A stretch of DNA of 64,000 nt from contig OY856186.1 of assembly GCA_963693315.1 (NCBI GenBank), positions 454,829,217-454,893,216 on the forward strand, written 5' to 3'. Origin of the DNA: Diogma glabrata. Taxonomy: Eukaryota > Arthropoda > Insecta > Diptera > Cylindrotomidae. Below are positions 45,257-55,964 of the stretch, piece by piece. Positions within the stretch are counted from its first letter, which is position 1. Each line of letters starts with the position of its first letter. The notes beneath the pieces are model-generated. The model was not told where the DNA came from, searched no databases, and saw only the letters and a list, made by a program, of their open reading frames with translations. The position numbers and the translations under genes were made by a program.

Positions 45257-46135
45257 AACCATTCCATGGAAATGGATTATGAGTAAAACTATAACTTTAC
45301 AACTCACTTTTCGTCACTATGTTGCAATTTATTAGCTAACGAAAGCTATAGAGATAGTTCATGCGATTGCAATCCCGTCTATGTGTTTGTGTGTCTGTCA
45401 AGACAAAATATCTCAGAAACCATTTGACCTAATCATTAATCAACCCAAATTTGATACACAAGTATTTTAGGACAATACATTATCGTGTTGACTTTCCGTT
45501 TACAGGTCAATTATAGCTCAAAATATGGGATCAATAGGTGTGCAATGTAATGGTGAAATGATTTCAAACGAACAAAAAATAAAAAAATTAAACAAAACAA
45601 CTTTCCTAATGGGTACACGTAATCGATGGAAACATGAAAAAAACTGATCGTTTCTTTTGTCGTCGAAATCGACCTTAATGTCGATATGTTGTTTATTTCT
45701 GATATTTTTTCTTGCTCTAAAAATTCCAACCGAGAGTTGCGATTCTCATGATATTGTTTTATGTGTAAAATGTCATATAGCTTAAATTAATTTAATAATT
45801 GTAGTAAAAGTTATAGTTCAATTAAATAAATTTATTAGAAACAATTTTTTTTTTTTGCTTAATTAAAAGCAATTGTAAGTTAGTAATATTTATATAAATT
45901 GTGTGTAGTTTAAATTTTTAATAACTAAATTAAAAGAAAAAAATTAATTAGAACAAAATCATTTCTTTGTTTGTATTGCTCGACATTAAATTTATGTCGA
46001 AATGGAATATATAGTACATTTTTTTGTGTGAATCGGAATGATGACGAGTCCGCAAGTTTGAACTTTTTTTACGTAAAATCAAACAAACATGGTCACGACT
46101 GAAAATACAAGAAAACAAAACTAATTTTATTTAAT
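45257..46135. other. AT-rich spacer with one dispersed repeat
   Basis: Contains the 45380-45545 repeat listed below. Nothing else supported. Confidence 0.45.
45380..45545 (+). repeat. GTGTGTCTGTC/ATCTCAGAAAC dispersed repeat, copy 1
   Basis: GTGTGTCTGTCAAGACAAAA, ATATCTCAGAAACCATTTGA, TTTGATACACAAGTATTTTA and GGTCAATTATAGCTCAAAAT recur in the same order at 55965-56270, where about two units stand in tandem. Confidence 0.7.
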
Positions 46136-46139
46136 CACA

Positions 46140-46440
46140 AGGTGAAACAGTGAATAACTTACAAATGTTGGGTTTTGAGTTACAGTCGCTCATGGTTCAC
46201 CTATATTTACTGTGTGCAACAATATTGTCAATTTTATACTTCAGCTGTTATACATCCATTCACCATTGCATGAAACAATAGTTTCTTTTTGTATTACTAC
46301 AGTCACTTACCGTTCACCTTTATTTACTGTGCACAACAGTATTGTCAGTAACAGCTGTTGTACTCCCATTCATCATTGCTTGAAACGATAGTTATTGTTT
46401 TGTAACAGTCGCTCACCGTTCATCTATAACAATATTATCA
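46140..46440 (+). repeat. ~100-bp tandem array with GTGCAACAATATTGTC core (3 units)
   Basis: ACAGTCGCTCATGGTTCACC, TATATTTACTGTGTGCAACA and ATATTGTCAATTTTA recur near 46180, 46300 and 46408, separated by CATCATTGCTTGAAACGATA blocks. The core CACCTWTATTTACTGTGYGC plus AACA aligns with the cores at 27420 and 32148 on their minus strands. Confidence 0.82.
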
Positions 46441-46635
46441 ATTTTAAATACCAGTTGTTCTACTTTCATCCACCAGTATTTGATTCAACCGTCATATCAT
46501 TGTTACGTCCATTCTGTCCAGTTGTCATCCACAATCGCTGGAGTCAGAATTTTGATTCTCATCATATAATTGGACTGAGAGAGAGAGATGATCAGCTGAT
46601 CCAACGGAAACGAGGGAGTGGGATCTACTACTAGC

Positions 46636-46648
46636 ATGGGGTAAGAAC
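46636..46648 (+). promoter_or_regulatory. recurrent ATGGG|GTAAGAAC boundary, locus E
   Basis: GGGAGTGGGATCTACTACTA precedes GCATGGGGTAAGAAC. It has the same GGGA-rich lead and ATG as the other loci, but GTAAG replaces GTGAG. TG-rich simple sequence (46670-46715) follows. A T-rich stretch ending TTTTTTGTAG at 46739 could be an acceptor 90 bp downstream, from which an open frame runs in phase to 46911. Confidence 0.5.
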
Positions 46649-46739
46649 CTTTAAATTACATATAGGTATAAGGTTGTGTGAGTGTGTGTATGTACCTGGA
46701 TGTATGTATGAGTATATGTTTTTTTTTGGTTTTTTGTAG

Positions 46740-46887
46740 GAAGATGAAACGTTTCAAAAAATCCATCTGGAACCCGAACCAGGCGACCGTGGGTCCTTAC
46801 AGGGTAAAAACATCTCGCTTGCTCTTGTGGTCCTGTTGTATCCCTGCGGTACCACCAATTAAGGCATTCCTTCGCAGGGCAGGGGTT
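46740..46887 (-). repeat. diverged SINE-family copy, head-to-head with copy 6
   Basis: On the minus strand TGCGAAGGAATGCC, TGGTACCGCAGGG (A-box position) and ACCCACGGTCGCCTGGTTCG echo the family, but most diagnostic words are lost. It abuts the head of copy 6. A plus-strand open frame (KRFKKSIWNPNQATVGPYRV) crosses it and is probably incidental. Confidence 0.4.
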
Positions 46888-47134
46888 TGCAATGAAGCGC
46901 TCCTTCATTGAATATTCAACGAAGTGGCATAGAAGGCTGCGTACCTAGCGAAATTCATTTGTAGCCCCAAACTAGCTGCAGTCTTTGGGGTCGAGAGGAA
47001 AATTCTGCTGCTCCAACACAAATGAACAATAGCACGCATGTCCTTTGATGTGAATGGATCAAATAGAAAGTGAAATGAGTGGACTCTGGCGACCACCGTA
47101 TACGTATGAACCACGATCACCACGTCCAACCCCG
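46888..47134 (+). repeat. tRNA-like SINE family, copy 6
   Basis: TGCAATGAAGCGC head, hairpin TTCATTG-AATATT-CAACGAA (one mismatch), TGGCATAGAAGG A-box, GCGTACCTAGCGAA, TTTGGGGTCGAGAGG, GACTCTGGCGACC, ACCACGATCACCACGTCC, then a CA-rich tail to about 47210. Confidence 0.87.
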
Positions 47135-47600
47135 TATTTAGCAACGCATTCCCACGCTCATGCACCTCATACATTCATACACCCACGCATATACACCCAT
47201 ATATCTAAAATAAATAAGTCCCAACACGCTGAGATGATGGTAACTCAGAAATTTCGAGTGAAGTTTGCTATAAGGTAAGTATTCAATCGTTTATTTTACA
47301 TACCCTTCGTACACCGCAATGATTTGAATCCATGTTAAAGGGATCAATATAATGCTTTAGTTGTTTTCCGTTTCCCGAAGATAAACGTGTATTAATGTCT
47401 GCACACACGGATTTAACTGAAGCATCAAGAAATTACGAGGTACCGCACGGATGGAGGGCCAATAATGGAAGAATCTAAGACAAAATCGTACGCCTTTCGT
47501 ATATCACCTGGAGATAATAGAAGTGGTGTTATCATACTTCGGAGAGAGCATGGGTTCGAGACACGGATGTAAATAAACAATGGATGGTGTCGTGGTCGAG
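47135..47600. other. SINE tail and spacer
   Basis: CATACACCCACGCATATACA-type tail to about 47210. GAGAGCATGGGTTCGAGACA near 47543 looks like an isolated B box. A donor-like AAG|GTAAGTATT is at 47275. No gene supported. Confidence 0.4.
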
Positions 47601-47601
47601 G

Positions 47602-48506
47602 TTATATCTTACTACAACATATTCCGATGATATAAATGTCCTCTAAATGAACGAGCGGTGTCGTCATTAAATATCCTGTTCCTGATAAATGATTTGGATA
47701 TATTTCACCGCTATACAGATAAATTGGGGGAATATCATTTACTGGAAAGATCTGCAATTGGTTTTGGCAAGACAAAATAAATGTCCCATCCAAAGTTTGT
47801 CATCACTTAGTAACCAATTCCCTGCAGTCCAAGCCACTACCAAATTTTTGTCAAAATATCCATCAGTTGCGTTGTATACCAGAACCGGGTCACCAAGCAG
47901 TACATGTAGTGAGTTTGGTAAATTTAAGAATAGGTCATCATCACATTTCATTATAAACCTAACTTCCTCTAGATCATTCTTGATCACCCATTTCATCATC
48001 ATCACCGACTTTAACGGGAGGTTATTAAAGCTAACAGTAAAACTTTCCTGAACGATATCATTATATATTTCGCTTTCTTGATTAATTTTTACTTGATGTT
48101 TCATTATTGCAAGGGTGTCCTATTAAAATTGCTATTTTTACAGAAAAATTTTTATGTTGACTACATTCATTTTGTTTTCTTAAAATTGTTTTATTATTGA
48201 TCACCCAATTTTACCATGATTTCACTTTAATATCTAAGTATCCTCCTTTAAAAAAAAAACAATATGTAATTTAGTGAATAGAGCATGGTTGAAACCGGTT
48301 ATATCTCCCTCTCATGTTTCACGAACTGTATGTCTGGCATCAAAATTATTGGCCGATGAACAGACTACAATTAATAAATAAAAAGAAAACAAACATTTCC
48401 CCTTACAGATATGAATGGCATCAATTAAGGTTATATTCATCTTAGGTGTCCCATAATTTATGGTATCTCGAGATGTGTTTATATTCCATAATGGTATTGT
48501 AATCAT
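47602..48506 (-). pseudogene. beta-1,3-galactosyltransferase (GT31) pseudogene
   Basis: GT31 enzymes are Golgi type II membrane proteins that add beta-1,3-linked sugars using UDP-sugars. Minus-strand pieces follow the family order. 48506-48312 holds LIDAIHICKGKCLFSFYLLI, VVCSSANNFDARHTVRET. About 48165-48100 holds VKIAILIGHPCNNET. 48104-47739 holds INQESEIYNDIVQESF, LKSVMMMKWV and MKCDDDLFLN, the DxD metal/UDP-sugar site. 47793-47602 holds YPNHLSGTGYLM and HLEDIYIIGICCSKI. Frame changes at about 48095 and 47745, stops and extra sequence after RET, and a gap of about 15 residues between GTGYLM and TPLVHLED show inactivation. A complete stem and transmembrane segment are not seen. Confidence 0.82.
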
Positions 48507-48781
48507 TTAAATAAAACTATAAGGCATTTGTAAATATTCTTAAATAGACTACATATTAACTCAATGGATGGCTATACAGTTTACTATATAGTCACATTAA
48601 GTAAAAATAAATTCGGTTACGATGTATAGAAACCTTGGTTTGAACACAGACATTTTGAGTATTAAATTTTTTGTTTTTTTTTATTGAGTTTTTACTAATA
48701 GAACAATCACTTTTTATACTCAGAATAAAAATAGAGTCTTTGATTAAATTTTCATTCACCCCCACATACGCACCCCGAGTA
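48507..48781. other. spacer upstream (minus strand) of the GT31 pseudogene
   Basis: AT-rich; a CTTATAG acceptor-like site occurs on the minus strand near 48523. No other feature. Confidence 0.35.
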
Positions 48782-48840
48782 TATAAAGACCCGTACATAC
48801 ACACACGCACACATTCATACATACATACATACACATGTAT
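48782..48840 (+). repeat. CA/(CATA)n simple repeat
   Basis: CCGTACATACACACACGCAC then ATTCATACATACATACATAC. On the minus strand it directly follows the locus F boundary, as the TG-rich blocks do elsewhere. Confidence 0.85.
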
Positions 48841-48853
48841 GGATATAGTTAAA

Positions 48854-48867
48854 GTGACTCACCCCAT
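48854..48867 (-). promoter_or_regulatory. recurrent ATGGG|GTGAGTCAC boundary, locus F
   Basis: Minus strand ATGGGGTGAGTCAC, preceded by GGAACGGGACTGGAAAATAC. On this strand the next recognisable sequence is the GT31 pseudogene about 350 bp away, with no SINE body between. Confidence 0.6.
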
Positions 48868-48869
48868 AG

Positions 48870-50229
48870 TATTTTCCAGTCCCGTTCCATATCCAGTCCA
48901 GTTAGCCGCTCATTTTCCTTATTAATTGGTCAAGAGTAAATATATAAAGAGCAGCTGCAGCCGCCAAGGCGGTACCATTTAGTGAAAATTATCAAGTATC
49001 GCCAATCACCTTACCGTTTGTTTTCCAATAAAGAAAAAAACCGTGCAATTATTCTTTCATCCACACAGAAATAAAATTAATCAACTCTTGTTTTACAGAG
49101 GTTAATTTTAACAGATTAAAAGAAAGTAATAAACTGTACATATCCGTATACCTACTACTTGAATTTAATTCAAGGTCGAACTTTTTAATTATAATAAATT
49201 TTCTGGCTAATTTTAGTAACTAATAGATTTACATTGGTTATTTTGTTGTTTTATGCAATTAAATTAGTCAATCTGATATACATTTAATTAATTTTTTTTT
49301 TTGTAACATTACTATTATATATATTTTCGTTATTTTTGATTTAATTTTAAACTCAGGCACAATCGCGACAAACATGAATCTAATGATTTTTTTTGGTTTT
49401 AAAATTTCAATTCACTCACTAAATATGACGCAAAAGGACATTAAATTTTACAAACCCATAATTTCACTTTGTTTGTAGCTAATGAACTTTACATAACAAA
49501 ATTTAAATAAACTAACATTTAATTAATGCGTCGAACACATTAAAAAAAATACAACTAATATGGAATATTTGAGTTTATTTCCATTCTCTAACAGAACTTT
49601 TTTTTATGCCAACTCATCAAAACGTCAAAACGAACAACAGCTGGGATGTTGTTCGACAAAGAATCGAAAAATAAGAGAGCGAAGCCATCTCGTGGCATCA
49701 ATTTATATCATACTAACGCCGTTTACAAACCATAACAAAAAGATAAGTTTGTTTCCTGGGCACTTTCCTTCGTTAAATTTTGTTCCCACTAAGGAATTTG
49801 TACAACTAACTTGTATCAAAATTAGAAAAGAATTATAAAAAAAATTGATTACGGAATGATTGTAAGAAATTATATTTTTTTTAAGAAAAAAAGGCAAAAA
49901 CAACTTCAGAAGTTCATGACAATACAGCAAACGAGAAGTAACTTATTGATTGATTGTTCCTATCTTTTGGGAAATCGAGCGATTTGAAATTAGAGAAATT
50001 GCATAACTGTTTTATAACAAACTTAAACAGAAATTATTGCGATAGACGATTACGAATAAGAAATTAAGTTTAAAAAAACGAAAAAAGCTACAGTAGTTGT
50101 TGTTAATGTAAATTTAATGCGTGTGGGAAAGCAGGGTGAGTCTAAATTACAAAGATTGAATAATAGCCTTATAACAATTATGAAGATCGAATAATAGCTT
50201 CGTTACAGGTTGAGTGTAGTACTCTCTCG
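48870..50229. other. AT-rich spacer, weak frames only
   Basis: 48950-48985 is a GC-richer patch (CAGCTGCAGCCGCCAAGGCG). A 92-codon frame at 49560-49838 starts MEYLSLFPFSNRTFFYANSS. It contains GCCSTKNRKIRERSH and has somewhat protein-like composition, but neither family nor splice support is visible. Confidence 0.35.
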
Positions 50230-50251
50230 ATCATTATGTGTTGTCATTGTT

Positions 50252-53200
50252 TCACTGTATAGTGTTGAGCATAGCTGCTCTTCGTTCGTCTTGTCTCAGT
50301 TGTTTCATCATACTTGTGATGATCTCATTTGTTATGTCCCAGTTGCCTTTTGAGCTCAGCATAAATTGCTTGAGGCTATGCGGAGTGATTGACTTTCCCA
50401 TGTGCTGCTCAATAAGTCTTTGTGAATTTGCAAACCTTCCGCATTCGATTAGCACGTGCACAGCGTTCTCGGCCTTACCCTCACAGTAGAGACAGTATGG
50501 ATCCGTTACGTGCTTATACTTGTATAAGTACTCACGGAAACATCCATGGCCTGATATCATCTGCGTCAAATGATGGTTGACATCACCGTGTTTTCTTGAT
50601 GTACATGCTTTTATGTCACGGATCATCATAAAGGTCTATCCTCCGTTGGTGGAAGCTTCCCATTTCGCTTGCCATTATATATGACTGTTCATGTTGAAGT
50701 CTTCGCGTGTTTGTCGGTCCCAATCATTTCGTGTAGCTATACGCAGAGCCAATACCTCTTTTGCTGCAATATCAATCGGCATCCTACTCGCAATAACATT
50801 TACAGCCTCGTCAGACACCGTGCGAAAAGCACAGCAAATGCGCAACAATGTCAGTCTGTAGGCCGTTTTGATAAGTCTAACATAAGATGGCGTTTCCACC
50901 GCTGAGGCGCATATGGGTGCCACATACATTAATATTGATGTGCTAACGCTACCGAGAAGCTTTCTGATCGGTTGTCTAGGGCCGCCAATGTGTGGCATCA
51001 GCCTTGCAAGAGCAGCCCCCACTCGTTTCACTTTGTCACCAGCGTACATTAAGTGGTCTCTTAATAAAAAACAAATTAAGTACTAAGCTTTTTTTGTTTG
51101 GTTTTCAATTTTTATTAATAAAATAATTTTATTAATATTATTGCCGTCATGTGAAAATATTTTGAATTAAATTTTTATTTAAAATTTGAAATTTTAAATA
51201 AAAATTTAATTCAAAATATTTTCACATGACGGCAATAATATTAATAAAATTATTTTATTAATAAAAATTGAAAACCAAACAAAAAAAGCTTAGTACTTAA
51301 TTTGTTTTTTATTTTAATTGTTAAGTGGGAGATTTATTCACATATACAGAAAGATATTAATAGCATCTTTCAACGTGAATTTGGTCTCTTAAGTTGAGTC
51401 TGTGGTCTAGAACGACTCCAAGATACTTCAGGTACTGGCCAGATTTTATGATCTGTCCACCAACATGGATATCGATACTTTTCACCACTTTTCTGCTACT
51501 CATTAGTACGACTTCCGTTTTGTGATCGGCTAACTCTAGTACTGTGTTGTTTAGCCATGATCTAACGCTGGTTATGGTCTGGTTACAGTTGCTCGTAATG
51601 TCCGTAAGGTTCTTGGCTACAACAACTATGGCAATGTCATCTACATAGCAGGTAATCGTTGTTTGTTCCAGCACACGTAATCTGAGAACAACATCGTACA
51701 TGATGTTTCATAGTAGTGGACCAAGGACCGATCCTTGGGGTACACCTCCTGTTATTTTGTACTTCTTAGGACCTGCTTCGGTATCATAGACCAGAGTTCT
51801 TCCCGTGAAGTAACTGGCTTTTATACGTAGCAGGTAGTCAGGTACATGAAATTCGTCTAGGGCTCTCTTGATTTGGTTCCAGTTGGTGGTTGAGTTGAGT
51901 TAAAGGCATTTTTAGCATCCAGAGTGACAACAGCACAATATTTTTTATCACCTTCTAGCCATCTTTTACCACTCAAAGCTTTATGCGCTATCTCACATAC
52001 TGCAAATGCAATTGAAGCAATCAACGGTAGAATGCTTCTTTCTGAAACCAAACTGCCAGTTTGAAAGGCCCCACTCGCCTTCAGTATGTTGCTCAAGTCG
52101 AGTACCAATAATTCTCTAAAAGATCTTTCTAGTTGTGTCCAGCATGTGCAGTGGGCGGTAGGACGAGGGATCTTCTGGTGGCTTGTCACCTTTCGGTATA
52201 AGCACAAGGCGTTGACGCTTCCATTCCTCAGAAAATATCCCTTCTTTTAGGCACGCATTGTAGATATTTTCGAATATATTCGGCTTCTTCTTTATCGCTG
52301 TTTTAAGACGATATTTGGGATGCCATCTAGCGTTCTATTAACGGATAATCTGAGCAACGCGTTTAAGACTTCTTCGGTGGTGACAGCCGAAATTGAAATA
52401 TCGTCAATTTGCTGCTCACGAGGTAGGGAGAAGTCAACGTGGTGTGGAAAAGGGCCGGACACAATATAAGCCATTACACAATTTCAGCCATTATATCTAG
52501 GCATACTGGTGCAGCTGATTGAACACCTTTAAGTTTAGTAAGCACAATTTTGTACGCACTTCCCCATGGGTTATTCTGAACTTCATCTATAAGACACTGG
52601 AATGATCTGCTCTTACTATTGGCAATTGCTTTTCGCAATTCTTTCCGCTTTTTACGAAAACCATTTTAGAACTGCTCATAGTGCTCATGATTTCTCCTTC
52701 GTGTACATTTCCTCCGGAGTATGAGGCACTCTTTTCTCAGACGGGCTATGTTTTTGGTTCATCAGAATACTGGGGACCGTCCATTACCGTTGCTTTTACG
52801 CGGCATAGATGCATCACAGGTGCTTTTAAGATATTTCGCAATAAATTCTGCTCCTATCTTGGCACCACTCTCCGGTATTGGCATGCATTCAACCATGTAG
52901 TCCAGCATCTCCGTGTCCAACTCCTTGATTTTCCGTCCATTTTGCTGCGCTTTTTGTTTGACTTGGCGCCTTCCAAAACACTGTAGTGGTTGGGTTTCAA
53001 ATATAATAGCACGATGATCACTATGCGTATACAAGTCAGACACCCTCCATTGTTCTCCTCTCGAGAGTGTCCCAATTGCAAAAGTAATATCGATAATTGA
53101 ACTTGCTTCTCCTTTATTATATGTCTCCGTGGTACCAGTGTTGAGCAGTACCAGACCAAGTCTGGCAAATACCCTAAGTAATGCCCTACCTCTAGGGTTA

Positions 53201-53602
53201 GTACATTTACTTCCCCATTCAACGGCCCAAGCGTTAAAATCTCCCGCAATTACGATGGGTGACTAACCTCTGACGTCTGTTATTAGTCGGACAAGTGTCT
53301 CTTCGAATCCGTCCAGTGTGGTGTTAGGAGGAATGTAGCAGCTGTAGAAGTGGACACCTTTGATTTTGGCATAGACAAAACTCTCATGCTGACGACTAGA
53401 TCTGTGTTCAAAAGAAAGAGTATTGCAGGTCCAGATAGCAGCTTTGCTCGTCCTGTCTTCAACCCAGTTCCCATTAGCCAACAGGGGTCCTATATTGTTC
53501 GCAAATCAATCTCACGTCCACTTTCTGGTCTCTAAGAGTCTGTGTCAGTAGGTCCTGTGCCGCCTTGCAGTGGTTAAGATTTATCTGGATATACTTAACC
53601 AT
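50252..53602 (-). pseudogene. R1-type ORF2: endonuclease / reverse transcriptase, broken
   Basis: The ATG at 53602 overlaps the ORF1 stop by 8 nt. N-terminal APE endonuclease words: INLNHCKAAQDLLTQTLR (~53595), AGDFNAWAVEWGSKCTNP (~53250) and THSDHRAIIF (~53030), including the catalytic-type GDFN and SDH residues. RT words: VVTLDAKNAFNS (~51915), GGVPQGSVLGPLL (~51740) and CYVDDIAIVV (~51645) with the YxDD active site. The C-terminus has HLTQMISGHGCFREYLYKY and CLYCEGKAENAVHVLIEC, the Cys/His knuckle typical of the clade (~50570-50480). In-frame stops occur at 53263 and just after GPLL near 51703. Several frame shifts lie between 52900 and 51850. The fold-back insertion at 51065-51382 splits the codons for LNLRDHLMYAGD. 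Confidence 0.88.
51055..51392. mobile_element. fold-back element in R1 ORF2 with 10-bp target duplication
   Basis: GGTCTCTTAA occurs at 51055-51064 and 51383-51392, bracketing 318 bp absent from the R1 reading frame; the flanking codons join in phase as LNLRDHLMY. Within the insert a near-perfect palindrome occupies 51063-51313, with arms of 125 bp around position 51188. A 70-bp tail without a pairing partner completes it (51314-51382). The arms appear almost identical, so the insertion is young or maintained by conversion. A 9-10-bp duplication would fit Mutator-like elements, but the ends do not form terminal inverted repeats. Confidence 0.88.
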
Positions 53603-55586
53603 GACGGGCGGATGTCGGCTTTAGCGCTTTTATGTAGGCTGGACATCTACAGCCTCCTGTAGAATGCCCAATAGTCCCTATGGGACCCAGCAGGCAAAGA
53701 GCACATTTTGGGGGCTCTTTGCATCCTTTCGATTTACGTCCTGTTCCTCCGTATCTAAAACATATCCCCGTTCGATACACATCACTTTTACAGTGCCTTG
53801 CTACATGACCGTAATCAAGGCATCTGAAACAGCGTGTTGGAGTGATTCGCTCACGTGGTCTGCATCTTAACCATCCAATTCGGATGTGTCCAGAGGCAAC
53901 GAGCGCATGCGCTGATCATTCAGGAAGACTGATTATTGCCTTCTGAGTCCCGTCTCGCAATGTCATCAAAGATTTGATTGCATTTGTTTGGGTTGACCCA
54001 ATTGTAGGAAATTGTGTCTGGATTGCAATGCAAATATCTTCTCTCGTTGTTATCTCGTCTAAGTCGCGACAATCTATAAAAGTTTCTTGGCACACCGACC
54101 TAACACTTACCGAGTCTCTGAGTGCTTGCTCTGCGTGCTCTTTAAGCTTTTGATTGTGTTCGCCTTTTTTAAGTTCAAGAAGCAGCTCACCTTTAGCTGT
54201 CTTCCTAATCTTGGTGACACAACCCCCGAGCTCTTTTAGCTCTTTTCGTTTTTAAGCATTTGCGCATAACTTTTTTCACCGGACCTAGATATTATTAAAG
54301 CATCCGACCGTGGTGCTCTTTTCGTAGGTTTGCGTAGTTCGATTCGCGTAGGCTCAACAGGACACGTTTTTTTTCTCCTCCTTTTACGTTTTCTCACGGG
54401 CTGCCACTCCATTTCGGATGCTACCACAGGGAGCACGTTTTGGTTCGAGGGCTCGACCTGCTGTTCACTTGACTTGATCACGCTCTGCTCGGATCTTGAT
54501 CTTGGTTCTTTCAAGTTCCTTCTTCCTATTTTGTTTTTTTTGGCGAAGGCTGTTTTGCTTTCATGTCCTCACCATTTCCACCTCGTTGTCTTTTTGATTT
54601 TTCATCGACACTTGGTTTCAAGGTTGGTGATGTTTGGCACACTCTGTTCACCTGAGGCCTGATGCTTTGGGAAACAGTAAGCGTAAGGTCATTCACTGCA
54701 GATTTGTGCAAATTTTCGATTTTCGATTTTTTTCACAAGGTTCATAAACGTTTGATTTATGGACCGTGTGCTCGACATCATATTTTGCAGCTGTTCAATT
54801 TTAAAGCTAACCACCAATAAGGTATCTATGCCATTGCTACAGACACTTTGTGTACCTCCTATCACCTAGTGATAGCTGGTTGTTTTGGTATAACCGCCTT
54901 CGTTGTGACATTTAATGGTGATCCACTGACGTTCTTCGTTTTTGCAACCCCTAGATCCGGGCGCTCGGTAGCGTTTTGGGGTGCGATTATCGTAGCAGAT
55001 GGTACAGGAGGCAATTTTGGCACCATTTTATTGTTATTGGCCTACAGTCCAGCGGAAGTGAATGGACTGTCGCTCAAGCTAACGCTTCTTTTTAATGGTG
55101 ACCTAACCATCTTACTGTTTCTGGCAAAGACCTGCTCTGGTTGGTCGCTGGTTGATTTGGTATAACCGTCTTCGTTGTGACATTTAATGGTGATCCACTG
55201 ACGTTCTTCGTTTTCGCAACCCCTAGATCCGGGCGCTCGGTAGCGTTTTGGGGTGCGCTTCTCGTAGCAGATGGTACAGGAGGCAATTTTGGCACCATTT
55301 TATTGTTATTGGCTTACAGTCGAGTGGCAGTAAATGGACTGTCGCTCAAGCTAACACTTCTTTTTAATGGTGACCTAACCATCTTACTGCTTATGGCAAA
55401 TACATGCTTTGGCTTCTTCTTCTCACTTGTAGTAGTAGCTGATACAGCGGGAAAGTTTGCCACCACTGTATCATTGCAGTCGCTGGATATCGACGACTGG
55501 GAGCCTGCTTGCTCACTCACTTCAGTCGCCGGTACTGGGGTACCTAATCTCTGCACTGTAAGGTTTGATCCTATTCTACTCTCCAC
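53595..55586 (-). pseudogene. R1-type ORF1: gag-like nucleic-acid-binding protein, broken
   Basis: The start at 55586 reads MESRIGSNLTVQRLGTPVPA. A low-complexity Ser/Thr/Pro-rich N-terminal region holds a 272-bp tandem duplication. A basic segment RKRKRRRKKT follows (~54400). The C-terminal part has CFRCLDYGHVARHC, a CX2CX4HX4C zinc knuckle, then a second degenerate knuckle (CFRYGGTGRKSKGC) and CALCLLGPIGTIGHSTGGC (~53830-53640). In the second knuckle a Cys appears replaced by Tyr. Stop codons follow TATRL (55314) and occur at about 53916. The protein would coat the element RNA in a ribonucleoprotein. Confidence 0.85.
54887..55430 (-). repeat. 272-bp tandem duplication within R1 ORF1
   Basis: On the plus strand GGTATAACCGCCTTCGTTGT (54887) and GGTATAACCGTCTTCGTTGT (55159) begin two copies with only a few substitutions. 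Each encodes MVPKLPPVPSAT and ERPDLGVAKTKNVSGSPL. 272 is not a multiple of three, so the duplication shifts the frame. Confidence 0.92.
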
Positions 55587-55610
55587 GGAGATTTATTTTC
55601 GGAGTTATTC

Positions 55611-55710
55611 AGTGTATGAGTGTATGCGTATATATGTGCATGTGTGTGTGTATGTGTGTATTTGTGAGTGTATGAAGTGCGAGAGCGTGTAAAAGAGAAA
55701 ATATATATGT
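55611..55710 (+). repeat. TG-rich tail between R1 5' end and SINE copy 7
   Basis: GTGTATGAGTGTATGCGTAT, GTGTGTGTGTATGTGTGTAT and GTGAGTGTATGAAGTGCGAG: the simple-repeat tail of SINE copy 7 read backwards. The R1 5' end stops at its edge. Confidence 0.75.
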
Positions 55711-55958
55711 GGGTGAACGTGACGGTTGTGGCTTCTTCGACCTGCAGGGCCGTCAGGGTCTTCTTTTTCTCACTTTTTATTTTGATCTACGATCTGAATA
55801 AGCAATACACGCGTTCAATTCCACAATTTGTACTAGGCAGCAGGCATAATCTCTCGTTCCCGCAGACTGAAGCTAGTTTAGGGATCAAAATCGAACTAGG
55901 TACGCGGCCTGCTATAACAACTCCATTGGTTTTCCAATGGAATTAGTTCTCCTTTACA
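55711..55958 (-). repeat. tRNA-like SINE family, copy 7
   Basis: Minus strand: TGTAAAGGAGAAC head, hairpin CCATTGG-AAAA-CCAATGG, TTGTTATAGCAGG, GCGTACCTAGTTCG, CTGCTGCCTAGTACAAATTG, GACCCTGACGGCC, AGCCACAACCGTCACGTTC. The hairpin stem has the CCATTGG form shared only with copy 1. The plus-strand end is CTCCTTTACAG. Confidence 0.82.
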
Positions 55959-55964
55959 GCATTT

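Larger units (their letters stand above)
50230..55610 (-). mobile_element. R1-clade non-LTR retrotransposon, near full length, inactive
   Basis: Two overlapping coding regions run on the minus strand: ORF1 (gag-like, CCHC zinc knuckles) and ORF2 (APE-type endonuclease, reverse transcriptase, C-terminal Cys/His motif). The order, the GVPQGSVLGP and CYVDDIAIVV reverse-transcriptase words and the NLNHCKAAQDLL endonuclease start fit the R1 clade or its close relatives (R1/LOA group). Stops and frameshifts break both ORFs, and a 318-bp fold-back element sits in ORF2. No 28S rDNA flanks it. The 5' end abuts TG-rich simple sequence at 55616; the 3' end is not precisely defined. Confidence 0.9.

Noticed and set aside
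52681..52986. 101-aa plus-strand frame and other plus-strand frames between 53350 and 55692
   Set aside because: Shadows of the R1-type ORFs on the opposite strand.
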